A stretch of DNA of 35,232 nucleotides from Terriglobales bacterium (GCA_016185365.1 JACPNP010000009.1:1-35232); one strand, 5' to 3'; positions 1 to 11,876 are shown, counted from the first letter of the stretch. Made by a program: numbers and translations. The notes: a model not told the origin generated them from the sequence alone.

Positions 1-1
1 G

Positions 2-460
2 ATGGAGATGGCCCACGCCGCCGGCCTGCCCATCGTCATTCACTGCCGCCCCAGCCAGAACGGAGAAGACGCCTGGGACGATACCCTGGACCTCATCCGC
101 CGCCACTGGCTCGCGACCGGCCTCGGTGGCGTCCTGCATTGTTTCACTGGCGCGGTCAAGCATATGCAAGCCGCCGTGGACATGGGTTTCATGATTTCCT
201 TCTCCGGTGCCATCACTTTTCCCAAGTCGGAAAGCATCCGCGCCTCCGCCGTCGCCTGTCCTGCCGACCGCATCCTCATTGAGACTGACTCTCCCTATCT
301 CGCACCCGTGCCTTTCCGCGGCAAACGGAATGAACCGGCGTTTGTGGTAAAGATCGCTGATCTCATCGCCTCTCTCCGTGGCATCTCCCCTGCCGAAGCG
401 GCCGCCCTGACCACCGCCAATTTCCATCGCTTCTTTTCCCGCGCGAACACCGGGTCTTAG
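2..460 (+). CDS. tatD: TatD family hydrolase (DNase), 3' part only
   Basis: This is the C-terminal 152 residues of a TatD-family metal-dependent hydrolase. Full family members run to about 260 residues, so the 5' end lies beyond the left edge and the first ATG here is probably internal. Visible family signatures are IVIHCR near the start, VLHCFTGAVK around residue 45, and the C-terminal ETDSPYLAPVPFRGKRNEP block, whose Asp is a metal ligand. TatD proteins are magnesium-dependent 3'-5' exonucleases and deoxyribonucleases acting in the cytoplasm, linked to DNA repair and fragment clearance. The stop is TAG at 458-460, and yajQ follows 53 bp later on the same strand. The family call is firm. Substrate preference cannot be read from sequence. 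Confidence 0.9.
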   Translation: MEMAHAAGLPIVIHCRPSQNGEDAWDDTLDLIRRHWLATGLGGVLHCFTGAVKHMQAAVDMGFMISFSGAITFPKSESIRASAVACPADRILIETDSPYLAPVPFRGKRNEPAFVVKIADLIASLRGISPAEAAALTTANFHRFFSRANTGS

Positions 461-513
461 GCAGAATCGGTGCATCTCAGGTAGCATAAGTATCAGGAAC
501 GCCCCGTCTTACT

Positions 514-1017
514 ATGGCCTCGGAAAACTCATTCGACATCGTCAGCAAGATTGACATGCAGGAACTCAACAACGCCATGCAGCAGGCGCTGAAAGAGGTC
601 CATACCCGTTTCGACCTCCGCGACTCCCACTCCAAGATCGAACTGGTGGAGAAGGATTCCGCCCTGCAGATCGCCTCCGCGGACGATTACAAGCTCAAAG
701 CAGTGAATGACATTCTGCAATCAAAGTTGGTGAAGCGTGGCATCTCGCTCAAGGCCCTGACGTACGGTCCCGTGGAAGCCGCTGCCGGAGGCGCCGCCAA
801 ACAGCGCATCACCCTGCAACAGGGGATCTCCGGCGACAAAGCCAAGGAGATCGTCCGCACCATCAAGGATGCAAAGCTGAAGGTCCAGGCGGCCATCCAG
901 GGTGACACTGTGCGCGTCAGCGGCAAGGACCGAGACACGTTGCAGCAGGTCATCGCGCTGGTGAAGTCGCGGGATTTTGGCATTGATATGCAGTTCACGA
1001 ACTACCGTTCCAACTGA
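514..1017 (+). CDS. yajQ: YajQ family nucleotide-binding protein
   Basis: The 167-residue product matches YajQ (DUF520) over its full length. It opens with a typical ENSFDIVSKIDMQELNNA segment, has the RFDLRDS strand near residue 33, and ends with the usual SRDFGIDMQFTNYR. The fold is two ferredoxin-like halves. Some family members bind cyclic di-GMP and act as effectors, while others bind nucleotides or RNA; which applies here cannot be read from sequence. Its length is normal for the family and ATG 514 is the natural start. It lies between tatD and the polyprenyl synthase gene, whose start is only about 16 bp beyond the yajQ stop, so the last two are probably co-transcribed. Confidence 0.93.
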   Translation: MASENSFDIVSKIDMQELNNAMQQALKEVHTRFDLRDSHSKIELVEKDSALQIASADDYKLKAVNDILQSKLVKRGISLKALTYGPVEAAAGGAAKQRITLQQGISGDKAKEIVRTIKDAKLKVQAAIQGDTVRVSGKDRDTLQQVIALVKSRDFGIDMQFTNYRSN

Positions 1018-1033
1018 AGAACTTCTTACGACC

Positions 1034-2023
1034 TTGAGCGCCACACCGACATTGACGGCCAAAGAAGTCTTCGACCTGGTCCGTGACGATCTGCTCGCCA
1101 TCGAGGCCGAGTTCGAGCGCGGCACCGTCTCGGACGTCCGCGCCATCACTGACATCGGCGCCTATCTCCGCGCCGGCGGAGGCAAACGCATCCGCCCGGC
1201 CCTGTTGCTGCTTGCGGCCAAGTTGATGAGCTACGAGGGCCGTGGCGCCATCAGACTCGGCGCCGTGGTGGAGATCGTCCACACCGCCACCCTGGTCCAT
1301 GACGACATCATTGATGAGGCCCAGACCCGCCGCGGACGCCCCTCGGCCAATGTCACTTGGGGCAACGCCCGTTGCGTCCTTGCCGGCGATTGGCTCTACA
1401 TGCAGGCCTTCAAGATCGCCCTCGAGGAGCGCAACCTGCGCATCCTTGATGTGCTCATCGACCTCACCCAGCAAATGGTCGAAGGCGAGCTGCTCCAGAT
1501 CGAGAAGCTGGGCCTATGCATCGGGCTTCAGGAGCACCTCGATCTCATTTTCCGCAAAACCGCCTGCTTGTTCTCAACGTCCATGCGCCTCGGCGGCATC
1601 CTTGGCGGCGCCACCCTGGAACAGGAACAGGCCCTGCAGGACTATGGCCGCAATCTCGGCATGGCCTTCCAGATCGTGGATGATGTGCTTGATCTCACCG
1701 CATCGGAAGAAGTCTTGGGCAAGCCCGTGGCCAGCGATCTCCGGGAAGGAAAAGTCACGCTCGCGGTCATCCACGCGCTTGAGCGTTGCACCCAAGACGA
1801 GCGCAAGGTCATCGAGACCGTCCTCGAGGAGCGCGCGTTCCTCTCCGTGAGTCATCAGGAGGTCATGGCGGTCCTGGATCACTACGGTTCCATCGAAGCC
1901 GCCGGCCGCTCTGCTGAGCAATATGCCGACCACGCACGCCATGTGATCCGGAACTTCCCTGAGTCCGAGTTCAAGCGCGCCCTGCTCTGGATCCCCGATT
2001 TCGTCGTCGTCCGCGACAAATAA
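1034..2023 (+). CDS. polyprenyl diphosphate synthase (long-chain type)
   Basis: This is a trans-isoprenyl diphosphate synthase that condenses isopentenyl diphosphate onto allylic diphosphates. The first aspartate motif is DDIID at residues 90-94, followed by RRGRP. The second is DDVLD at 216-220. There are only two residues between the aspartates of the first motif, and the chain is about 330 residues long. Both fit the hepta/octaprenyl (quinone side chain) type better than farnesyl synthase, and a shorter-chain paralogue lies at 26619-27533. No ATG suits the N-terminus. I chose TTG 1034, 16 bp after yajQ. An in-frame TTG at 977 would overlap yajQ and add 19 unlikely residues. Chain length and quinone partner are inferred. 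Confidence 0.9.
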   Translation: MSATPTLTAKEVFDLVRDDLLAIEAEFERGTVSDVRAITDIGAYLRAGGGKRIRPALLLLAAKLMSYEGRGAIRLGAVVEIVHTATLVHDDIIDEAQTRRGRPSANVTWGNARCVLAGDWLYMQAFKIALEERNLRILDVLIDLTQQMVEGELLQIEKLGLCIGLQEHLDLIFRKTACLFSTSMRLGGILGGATLEQEQALQDYGRNLGMAFQIVDDVLDLTASEEVLGKPVASDLREGKVTLAVIHALERCTQDERKVIETVLEERAFLSVSHQEVMAVLDHYGSIEAAGRSAEQYADHARHVIRNFPESEFKRALLWIPDFVVVRDK

Positions 2024-2028
2024 CCTGT

Positions 2029-2290
2029 AACGCCGGCGCCTGCCCTGAGCGAAGCCGAACGGGCCCTCGGCTGTGTGTACTCAGTCCGTGTGGCACAGCC
2101 GTCCCTGGCTGTGCCGATGTAACCCCAGCGTCCCGCCCTCGCTTGCTTGATTTTGATTGGGTGGCACAGAAGCCTGCCCTGAGCGAAGTCGAAGGGTCCT
2201 CGGCTGTGTGTACTCAGTCCGTGTGGCACAGCCGTCCCCGGCTGTGCTGAAATTTCACCATACCGCCGGCGCCTGCCCTCGTATCTTTCC
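2029..2290. repeat. cluster of palindromic repeat elements between prenyl synthase and CYTH genes
   Basis: At least four elements lie here. At 2033-2074 a CGCCGGCG left arm is joined through the CCTGCCCTGAGCG... module to a CTCGGCTGTG right arm. At 2090-2114 and 2223-2246 are plain GTGGCACAGCCG/CGGCTGTGC hairpins. At 2161-2208 a GTGGCACAG element carries the module in its loop. A truncated CGCCGGCGCCTGCCCT occurs at about 2265-2280. The stretch GGCTGTGTGTACTCAGTC occurs twice (near 2069 and 2201), so part of the cluster arose by local duplication. An open frame from 2157 reads through it into the CYTH gene and is not a true N-terminus. Confidence 0.8.
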
Positions 2291-2301
2291 GCCGCTTCCC
2301 T

Positions 2302-2307
2302 TACAAT
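2302..2307 (+). promoter_or_regulatory. -10-like box (TACAAT) of the CYTH gene
   Basis: TACAAT ends 8 nt before ATG 2316. Transcription would therefore start at or within a base or two of the start codon, giving a leaderless mRNA. No Shine-Dalgarno sequence and no convincing -35 box are visible. Confidence 0.4.
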
Positions 2308-2315
2308 CCCTCTCC

Positions 2316-2876
2316 ATGCCGAAAGAGGTCGAGATCAAATTTCACGTCGCCGATCGCGCTCGCCTCTCCCGCCTCCTGCGCGGCATCGGCCTCACTCTTG
2401 CCTCCCGTCGCACCCACGAGGACAACCAACTCTTCGACTTCCCTGGCGCGCGCCTTCGCCGCCGCGGCGAACTCCTCCGCCTTCGCAAGTACGGTTCAGT
2501 TTGGACGTTGACTCACAAGGGTCGCGCTTTGAGCCGCCGTCATAAGGTGCGGACTGAATCTGAAACGGCAGTCGCTAATGCGCCGCAGCTGCTCAAGATT
2601 TTCGCCGCCCTCGGTCTGCGCAAGAGTTTTCGCTATGAGAAATTCCGCACCGAATGGAGCGATGGCCTTGGGCACGTCGTTGTGGATGAGACCCCCATCG
2701 GCGATTTCGCCGAGATCGAGGGTCCGCCGCGGTGGATCGACGCCACCGCGCGCAAGTTGGCCGTCCGCCGCGCGGACTACATCACGGCTTCCTACGCCGG
2801 ACTATTTTTGGATTGGAAGCGCCGCACGGGAAGCCGGGCCGCTGAAATGACTTGGAAAGAGGTTCGCAAGAAGTAG
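2316..2876 (+). CDS. CYTH domain protein (class IV adenylate cyclase / triphosphatase-like)
   Basis: The 186-residue protein begins MPKEVEIKF, which carries the ExExK signature of the CYTH superfamily (CyaB adenylate cyclases, thiamine triphosphatases, inorganic triphosphatases). Alternating basic and acidic strands expected of the triphosphate tunnel follow: RLRRRGELLRLRKYG near residue 45, LTHKG near 65, RTESET near 78, and a late VVVDETPIGDFAEIEG near 125 that supplies metal-binding acids. Members bind a triphosphate plus divalent cation in the cytoplasm. The exact substrate is not predictable. ATG 2316 is chosen because the sequence upstream in frame is entirely intergenic repeat, and because the ExExK strand normally starts within a few residues of the N-terminus. 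Confidence 0.85.
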   Translation: MPKEVEIKFHVADRARLSRLLRGIGLTLASRRTHEDNQLFDFPGARLRRRGELLRLRKYGSVWTLTHKGRALSRRHKVRTESETAVANAPQLLKIFAALGLRKSFRYEKFRTEWSDGLGHVVVDETPIGDFAEIEGPPRWIDATARKLAVRRADYITASYAGLFLDWKRRTGSRAAEMTWKEVRKK

Positions 2877-2883
2877 GTCTACC

Positions 2884-3270
2884 CTATACCCACCCATTTT
2901 TCCTGTACATTTCGTATCCCACCTTCAGCGCGTCTTTCACCTGCGTGCGCACTTCCGGTGTCAGCTTCCTGACGTGAAAACAGCACTTGCCTTTTAGCAG
3001 CTTCAACAGCTCTGGCTTGAAAACCTTTTTCATGTCCGGCCTTGCGTACACCGGCATGTAGTAGAACCCCACATAACCCTTTTGATTGATGAGCCCGGCG
3101 AACCACATCTCTTTCCGTTTGCGTCCCAGGACTTCGACTTCTTTCTCCGAGACCAGGCCGTAATCCGCCTTATTGCGCACACATCCCGTCCGTGCCGTGA
3201 ATTTCTTGGCGTACGGGACCATCAGCTTCTTCAGCGATTCGAAGACTTCCATCTGTTCTTCGGGCTTCAT
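2884..3270 (-). CDS. DUF1801-like (YdhG-type) small protein
   Basis: The product is 128 residues, starting MKPEEQMEVFESLKKLM. It resembles the DUF1801/YdhG superfamily in its central GLINQKGYVGFYYMP strand pair, followed by a Lys-rich helix and a GKCCFHVRKLTPEV segment, then a C-terminal helix. The superfamily has no firm biochemical role; some members have been linked to metal handling or stress. The open frame extends upstream to 3330, but that part contains a GGCGGAGCC/GGCTCCGCC hairpin and is probably not coding, so ATG 3270 is preferred. It faces the CYTH gene tail to tail with a 7-bp gap. That it is a gene is fairly sure. The family assignment is moderate. Confidence 0.65.
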   Translation of the reverse strand: MKPEEQMEVFESLKKLMVPYAKKFTARTGCVRNKADYGLVSEKEVEVLGRKRKEMWFAGLINQKGYVGFYYMPVYARPDMKKVFKPELLKLLKGKCCFHVRKLTPEVRTQVKDALKVGYEMYRKNGWV

Positions 3271-3650
3271 GGCCCAGCAATCTATCACAAAACCAAACGG
3301 CGGAGCCAATGGCTCCGCCCCGCATCCCATGGTCTTTCAATTCCACACTTCGAACGGACCCGGGTACATCCAGGCTTGAGCCTGGTCTACGCCAACGGTT
3401 CGAGATTCAAGCCCCTTTTAGGGGTGACACAAGGTTTGTCATACCGAGCAAGCGGCGCGCAGCGCCGTGCATCGAGGAATCCCATCGTTGACATTACTGC
3501 CCGGGTCCTGACGTTCGCGAAGCTGATTGGAGCTTTTCCCCGCGTCGTGGTGCTGCGGGACAGGTGAAGGGGCGCGGCTTCAGCCGCGCCATCGACGTCC
3601 CAAAAAAGAAGAGCGGGGCTTTAGCCCCCGCCCATTCACAACACTCGTCG
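3271..3650. repeat. 380-bp non-coding stretch with several hairpin repeats
   Basis: No gene is supported on either strand. It holds a perfect 9-bp stem with an AAT loop at 3299-3319 (GGCGGAGCC/GGCTCCGCC) and a CAGGCTTGAGCCTG palindrome at 3371-3384. At about 3439-3483 is a GTCATACCGAGC...ATCGAGGAATCCC element enclosing a CGGCGC/GCGCCG stem. A pair of GGCTTnAGCC-core hairpins lies at 3569-3590 and 3613-3631. The last pair lies just beyond the secA stop and could also end secA transcription, though no T-run follows. Confidence 0.75.
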
Positions 3651-6650
<3,000 letters not shown>

Positions 6651-6880
6651 TGTGGGGTTCCTTTGCGCTTCAGTGGACGACGGCGGGTGGACGCGTGGTC
6701 CCTTCGTCTCAAGTGTAACATCGTCTCCACCCGACCCTGCCTCGGGATTCACGTGCTTCCGTTAGATGAAACCAGCGGCCAAAACGATGTTGCAAAAGGA
6801 CTTGGCGATTCTTTCAGTGATGGATTCTCTTTCAGGCCAACCGCTTGCCGTGCGACAATCGTAAGGATTCACCCACCCTT

Positions 6881-9640
6881 ATGCAGACCTTTTACAGCCG
6901 GTTCCTGCAATCGGTTGAACGATTCCCCGGCCACATTGCGGTCGAGTTGCAAAGGTCAGATCCGGCCTTGGGGATCGTCTCCCATTCGTACGCTGACTTG
7001 CGGAGAATGGCGGAGTCCGTGGGTCGGTGGATGCATGACGCCGGCATTGCCGGAGGCGCGCGTTGCGCGATCTTGGGCGCGAACGACCCGCGCTGGGTCG
7101 CGGCCTACCTCGGCGCGCTCTCCAACGGAGCTGTCGCCGTCCCCCTTGATACCGCCTTCAAGGCGGACCAGGTGGCCAAGCTTCTGCTGGATTGCGGCGC
7201 CACTCTGCTTTTCGCGGACCAGAAGAATCTCGAGATCGCCGATCAAGCCCTCGCGCTTGTGAAAGGCAAACTCGATTGCCGTTTGGTGCTTCTCGACGGG
7301 GAGCGCCCCGGCACTCCCGATATTCAGCAGATGTTCGCTGCCGGGGTGGGTGGATTTCAAAACGTCCAGACCGGCCCTGAGGACCTCGCCGTCATCCTCT
7401 ATACCTCCGGCACCACCTCAGACCCCAAAGGCGTGATGCTCACGCAAGGCAACCTGGATGCCGAGGCGAATGCCGTCTTTGCTTTCATTCAGTTCGATCA
7501 GAATGACGCCATCCTGGGCGTCCTCCCTCTTTTTCACGCCCTCGCCCAGATGGCCAATCTCATGCTTCCCTATTCCGTCGGGGCCCGTGTCGTCTATCTC
7601 GAGCAGTTGAATACCACGGAACTCTTGCGCGGCCTGCGCGAACGGGGCATCACGCTCTTCTGCTGCGTCCCTCAATTCTTTTATCTCATCCACGAAAAGG
7701 TGATGAAGCAGGTGGCGCAACGCAGCGGCTTCGAGCAATTCGTTTTCCGCTTCCTCTTCCGTCTCTCCACCTGGGGACGAAAGCTTGGCCTCAATCTGGG
7801 ACGCATATTTTTCGCCAAGGCCCACGAAGCATTGGGAAAGGAGATGCGCTACCTGGTGACCGGTGGTTCACGTTTTGATCCCGCCATCGGCCGCGACCTC
7901 GACAACCTCGGCTTTGACATCCTTCAGGCCTACGGCCTCACCGAATGTTCCGGCGGCGCCACCGTGACCGGCCTGCGCGAACGATTTGTCGGCAGCGTGG
8001 GCCGCGGCCTTCCTGGCGTGGATGTAAAGATCCTCGAAGCAAAAGAGGAAGGTGGAAGGATGATCGGCGAGGTCGCGCTCCGTGGCCCCATCCTCATGAA
8101 AGGCTATTTCAACCGCCCCGACGCCACCGCGGAAGTCCTGAAGGACGGCTGGCTCCTCACCGGCGATCTCGGCTATCTCGATGCCGACGGCCGCCTGTTC
8201 ATCACCGGGCGCAAGAAAGAAGTCATCGTTCTCAGCTCCGGCAAGAACATCTATCCCGAAGAGATCGAGACCCAGTACCTCAAGTCCCAGTGGATCAAGG
8301 AGATTTGCGTGATGGGCCTCGTGAGCAAACCGGGTGAGCCGTTCTCCGAGCGCCTGCATGCCGTCATCGTGCCCGATTTCGAAAGACTGAAAGAAAAGAA
8401 GATTCTCAATGCCAAGGAAGTCATCCGCTTCGACGTAGAAGACCTTTCCTCGCAGGTGCCCAGCACCAAGCGCATTTTGAGTTACGAGATCTGGCAGGCG
8501 GAACTGCCGCGCACCACCACCCGCAAGCTGAAGCGATTCGAGATTCAGAAGATCGTTGAGCAAAAACACGCGGGTGAGGAAGCGGAAGCTTTTGCCGGGA
8601 AGCGCGACATCACGGGGCCCGACCGTGCCTGGCTCGACCAGCCGGAAGTCGCTCAGGCGATGCAGGTGATATTGGCCGCTTCCAAGAAGAAAGGCGAGGT
8701 CCATCCCAAGGACAATCTGGAACTCGACCTCGGTCTGGACTCCATGGAACGCGTGGAGCTCGTTGTCGCCCTGGAGCAGCAACTCGGCGCCAAAGCGGAC
8801 GAGGACAAGCTCTCCCATGTCTACACCGTCAAGGAACTCGTCGAAGCCGTGCGTGAAGGCATCGGCGCCTCCGGCGCGCGTGCCCGCGCCGGGTGGGATG
8901 AGATCTTCGCCGTTGAGTCGGACGACCCCGAGGTCCACGCCATCCTCGACCCGCGCCCGATCTCCACGCGTCTTTGGTTCATCTTTGGTATCTTCGTCAA
9001 ACTGACGTTTAAGACCTTCTTCCGCGGCCGCATGACCGGCGTGGACAAGCTGCCCAAGTCCGGCCCCTTCATCCTCTGCCCGAACCACCAGAGTTTTCTT
9101 GATGGTCCGGTCGTCACCGCGCAACTTCCCGCTCAGATTCACAAAGATTTGTTCTACGTTGGCACCAGTGAGATCTTCGGGGCCGGCATCGGCCGCAGCC
9201 TGGCTCGCTCTCTCAAGCTCATCCCCGTGGACCCGGACACCAATCTGGTGCCTGCCATGCGCGCCGGTTCATTCGGACTGAAGAACGGCAAGATCCTCGT
9301 TCTCTATCCCGAGGGCGAGCGCTCGATCGACGGTGTGCCCAAGATGTTTAAGAAAGGCGCTGCGATCTTGGCTGTCCATCACAACGTCCCGGTCGTTCCC
9401 GTCGCCATCGAGGGCTTCCATGAGGCTTGGCCCCGCGGCCAGAGCTTCCGCCGCTTCCATCCCCTCCAGATCGCCTTTGGCGACCCTATCTATCCCCCAA
9501 AGGACGCGAAAAGTCCCGAAGAGGCTTACGAGCGTCTGACCACCGAGCTGAAAGCCCGCGTCATGGAGCTTTGGCAACCGCTCCATGACAAGAACCCGGC
9601 GGTCATTCGCGCAAAAGCGCAGCTTGTCACACACAATTAG
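6881..9640 (+). CDS. acyl-AMP ligase / acyl carrier / PlsC-type acyltransferase fusion
   Basis: The 919-residue protein joins three modules. Residues 1 to about 580 are an adenylate-forming fatty-acid ligase: P-loop YTSGTTSDPKG from 174, AYGLTE, TGDLGYLD, GRKKEVIVLSSGKNIYPEE, and an arginine-rich TTTRKLKR end. Residues about 590-675 are an acyl carrier domain with LGLDSMERVE, Ser621 being the phosphopantetheine site. Residues about 710-905 are a lysophospholipid-type acyltransferase with HX4D (H736, D741) and PEGERS (P810). A fatty acid could thus be activated, loaded on the carrier and transferred to a lysophospholipid or glycerol phosphate at the inner membrane, resembling the Aas acyltransferase/ligase with an added carrier. 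ATG 6881 is chosen over an upstream CTG-rich frame; AAGGA lies 13 nt before it. Confidence 0.9.
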   Translation: MQTFYSRFLQSVERFPGHIAVELQRSDPALGIVSHSYADLRRMAESVGRWMHDAGIAGGARCAILGANDPRWVAAYLGALSNGAVAVPLDTAFKADQVAKLLLDCGATLLFADQKNLEIADQALALVKGKLDCRLVLLDGERPGTPDIQQMFAAGVGGFQNVQTGPEDLAVILYTSGTTSDPKGVMLTQGNLDAEANAVFAFIQFDQNDAILGVLPLFHALAQMANLMLPYSVGARVVYLEQLNTTELLRGLRERGITLFCCVPQFFYLIHEKVMKQVAQRSGFEQFVFRFLFRLSTWGRKLGLNLGRIFFAKAHEALGKEMRYLVTGGSRFDPAIGRDLDNLGFDILQAYGLTECSGGATVTGLRERFVGSVGRGLPGVDVKILEAKEEGGRMIGEVALRGPILMKGYFNRPDATAEVLKDGWLLTGDLGYLDADGRLFITGRKKEVIVLSSGKNIYPEEIETQYLKSQWIKEICVMGLVSKPGEPFSERLHAVIVPDFERLKEKKILNAKEVIRFDVEDLSSQVPSTKRILSYEIWQAELPRTTTRKLKRFEIQKIVEQKHAGEEAEAFAGKRDITGPDRAWLDQPEVAQAMQVILAASKKKGEVHPKDNLELDLGLDSMERVELVVALEQQLGAKADEDKLSHVYTVKELVEAVREGIGASGARARAGWDEIFAVESDDPEVHAILDPRPISTRLWFIFGIFVKLTFKTFFRGRMTGVDKLPKSGPFILCPNHQSFLDGPVVTAQLPAQIHKDLFYVGTSEIFGAGIGRSLARSLKLIPVDPDTNLVPAMRAGSFGLKNGKILVLYPEGERSIDGVPKMFKKGAAILAVHHNVPVVPVAIEGFHEAWPRGQSFRRFHPLQIAFGDPIYPPKDAKSPEEAYERLTTELKARVMELWQPLHDKNPAVIRAKAQLVTHN

Positions 9641-9772
9641 AAGCCTGAGCGGATAACGTCTGCAGGAAACGTAAGTCCAATCGTTGCACTTGTGTGCGCG
9701 GTCGCCCGAACGGCCTTTTCCCGGATCGCCGCAACATGGGCCCTGGCTTCCGCGTCATGATCGAAAACTAGC

Positions 9773-9820
9773 GTAGCGCCGGCGTCCCGCCGGCTGTGGC
9801 GAGGGCATCTTGCCCTCGCC
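9773..9820. repeat. double palindrome GCCGGCG/CGCCGGC plus GGCGAGGGCA/TGCCCTCGCC
   Basis: Two adjacent hairpins: a GCCGGCG/CGCCGGC stem, then a 10-bp GGCGAGGGCA/TGCCCTCGCC stem. The same two-hairpin element recurs at 15935-15981, and with an inserted loop at 34885-34957. It lies between the convergent ligase-fusion and xerC genes and could act as a bidirectional terminator, although no T-tract follows either stem. The remaining 9641-9772 holds no supported gene. Confidence 0.75.
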
Positions 9821-9825
9821 ATGAA

Positions 9826-10740
9826 TTACTTTTTCCTCGCCCGCGGATGTGTTTTGTCGTACACATCCAGCACCTGGGTCATGGAGAGTTGCGTATAGCG
9901 CTGCGTGGTCGAGAGCCGCGCATGGCCCAGCAGGTCCTGGATCGCCCGCAGGTCCGCCCCATCCGCCAGCATGTGGGTCCCGAACGCATGACGCAGGGTA
10001 TGCGGGTGCACATCCGGCGAAAGTCCCTTGGCCGTGGCGATCTGTTTCACGATGCGTCCCACGCTTCGGGTCGTGAGTCTCGTGCCGCGCCGGTTGATCA
10101 ACAGCGCTTCCGATGTCTTCTTAAAATGGCTGAGGATCGCGGCCCTCGCGGATAAATAATTTCGTATCGCTTCCGCCGCCGCGTCGCCGAGCGGGACCAA
10201 CCGCTCCTTTTTTCCCTTCCCTCGGACCAGGATGGCTTCGTTCTTCCAGTCAATGTCCTTGAGATCCATCCCCACCAACTCCGAATTCCGTATCCCGCAG
10301 CCGTAAAGCAATTCAAAGATTGCGCCATCACGTTCGGGGAAGGTCGCGCCTCCCGCCACCCCGCCTTCCAGCAAGATGCTCATCTCCTCGATGGAAGGCA
10401 CCCGCGGCAGCTTTTTCGGCAGTTTGGGACTGGACACCAACTTCGCCGGATTCTGCTTGACCAGTCCCTCGCGCCCCAGCCAGCGGAACAGCGAGCGTAG
10501 AGACGAAAGCGCCCGCGCGACGGATGGCTTGCTCAGCCCGCGGTCATACAATGCACCGAGATAGCTGCGGATCAGCACATGATCGATGTCCTTCCATCCG
10601 ATCTCCGGCCCGGCAAACTCGGCAAATCGCTTCAGATCTTTCTCATACGCCAGCAAGGTGTGAGCGGAACAGTTCCGCTCCGCCCGCAAGGAGCGCAGGA
10701 ACCCTTCGATCCCCTTTTGCAATCGTCCCTGGCCGCTCAT
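9826..10740 (-). CDS. xerC: tyrosine recombinase XerC
   Basis: The 304-residue site-specific tyrosine recombinase resolves chromosome dimers at dif together with its partner. An N-terminal SAM-like DNA-binding domain (residues 1 to about 95) precedes the catalytic domain with the full R-K-H-x-x-R-H-Y set: Arg in [11 protein letters not shown], Lys in [13 protein letters not shown], the [12 protein letters not shown] block with the nucleophilic Tyr, and a YDKTHPRA tail typical of XerC. Its ATG overlaps the stop of the upstream xerD gene by 4 bp (ATGA), implying translational coupling. The gene has normal length and all catalytic residues, so it should be active. The XerC rather than XerD label rests on the C-terminal motif and is moderately secure. 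Confidence 0.9.
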   Translation of the reverse strand: MSGQGRLQKGIEGFLRSLRAERNCSAHTLLAYEKDLKRFAEFAGPEIGWKDIDHVLIRSYLGALYDRGLSKPSVARALSSLRSLFRWLGREGLVKQNPAKLVSSPKLPKKLPRVPSIEEMSILLEGGVAGGATFPERDGAIFELLYGCGIRNSELVGMDLKDIDWKNEAILVRGKGKKERLVPLGDAAAEAIRNYLSARAAILSHFKKTSEALLINRRGTRLTTRSVGRIVKQIATAKGLSPDVHPHTLRHAFGTHMLADGADLRAIQDLLGHARLSTTQRYTQLSMTQVLDVYDKTHPRARKK

Positions 10741-11654
10741 ATCGCTCTCTGGGCCCGCGGATGATGTTTCCGGAACACATTCTTTAGATGGTCGAGCTTC
10801 ATATGCGTATAGATCTGCGTGGTCGAGATATCGGCGTGCCCCAGGATCGTCTGTACCGTGCGCAGGTCAGCGCCGTTTTCGACCATATGGGTGGCCGCGC
10901 TGTGCCGCAGCATATGCGGACTGGCATGGCGCCCGTCCTTTGACGCCGCCTTGACCACCTGCCATACCCGATGTCGCGTCAGTCCGTGTCCACCGACCGC
11001 CAGGAACAAGTACGGCGATTGGCGGTTCCCCGCCAGCCTCGGCCTTCCATCGCGCAGGTATTCGCCGATCGCTTCCAGCGCCACCTGTCCCAGCGGCGCA
11101 GTCCGTTCTTTGTCCCCCTTGCCGCGGACGATCATGCACCCGGCATCCCGCTGCAAGTCCATCAGCCGTGCGCCGGTCAATTCCGATACGCGCAGCGCTC
11201 CGGCATAGAGTGTTTCCACCATGGCGCGGTCTCGTAAGGCGATCGCCTTCGCCTGGGCCGTGTCTGACTTGGCCCTGGTTGCGTCCGTCATGCTCCCGAT
11301 CTCTCCGCTCGTGAGCGCCTTGGGCAGTATCTTCCACTGGCGGGGTGAATCTATGTTCAGCGTGGGGTCATGCCGGATCACCTTGTCCAGCAGAAGGAAC
11401 TTGTAGAACCCGCGCAGCGATGAGATTTTCCGCGCGATCGACCGTCCATCCACTGCGTGATCGTGCAGATTGTCCAGGAACCGGCGCATATCGTCCCGCC
11501 GGGCCTCCGCCAGTGGACGTTCCCCGAGGAACACGGCGAATTGCTGCAGGTCCCGGCCATACGCCGCCAGCGTCTGCGCTGCCAGGCCCTTCTCCACCTT
11601 CAGGTAGGCCGCGTAGCGGCCGAGCAGCTTCTGATTGTTGCTGAGTGGTGCCAC
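10737..11654 (-). CDS. xerD: tyrosine recombinase XerD
   Basis: The 305-residue partner recombinase has N-terminal core-binding domain residues 1 to about 95, then the catalytic domain with ALRVSELTG (Arg), RGKGDKER (Lys), [13 protein letters not shown] (His, Arg), and [14 protein letters not shown] carrying the second His and the Tyr. The final RKHHPRA is the classical XerD ending. XerC and XerD each cut one strand pair at dif, with FtsK switching on XerD. Finding the two genes as an overlapping pair is less common than separate loci. The 222-bp gap to the E1-alpha gene, transcribed divergently, holds no other gene. Confidence 0.9.
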   Translation of the reverse strand: MAPLSNNQKLLGRYAAYLKVEKGLAAQTLAAYGRDLQQFAVFLGERPLAEARRDDMRRFLDNLHDHAVDGRSIARKISSLRGFYKFLLLDKVIRHDPTLNIDSPRQWKILPKALTSGEIGSMTDATRAKSDTAQAKAIALRDRAMVETLYAGALRVSELTGARLMDLQRDAGCMIVRGKGDKERTAPLGQVALEAIGEYLRDGRPRLAGNRQSPYLFLAVGGHGLTRHRVWQVVKAASKDGRHASPHMLRHSAATHMVENGADLRTVQTILGHADISTTQIYTHMKLDHLKNVFRKHHPRAQRAI

Positions 11655-11846
11655 ATCTCATTATCCGCCTGCCATGCGTTGCACGGGAGTGACCACACGG
11701 ATGCTCGGTTTGCTCACGCGCCGGTGCAATCCGCAGAATCACTAAGCCCCATGCGGGGTTTCATCCTCACTGGCCGGATTCTTCCACGCTTTTTTCCACA
11801 TCGCTGTTGAAAACCCGCACGGCTGCAGGCTCGGCTTCCCTTGCGA

Positions 11847-11852
11847 TACAAT
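11847..11852 (+). promoter_or_regulatory. -10-like box (TACAAT) of E1 alpha
   Basis: TACAAT lies 24 nt before ATG 11877, giving a predicted leader of about 17 nt. There is no clear -35 at 17 bp, so this rests on the -10 alone. An in-frame TTG at 11841 overlaps this box and is an unlikely start. Confidence 0.35.
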
Positions 11853-11876
11853 AAAAAGTTCGACACCACTTCTTCT

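Noticed and set aside
7868-9142. 424-codon frame antisense to the ligase fusion
   Set aside because: Shadow of a real gene whose motifs are unambiguous.
9637-9822. 61-codon minus-strand frame between the ligase fusion and xerC (DHDAEARAHVAAIREKAV...)
   Set aside because: The first part is repeat translation. The rest looks a little protein-like and might be a gene remnant, but there is no start site, ribosome site or recognisable family.
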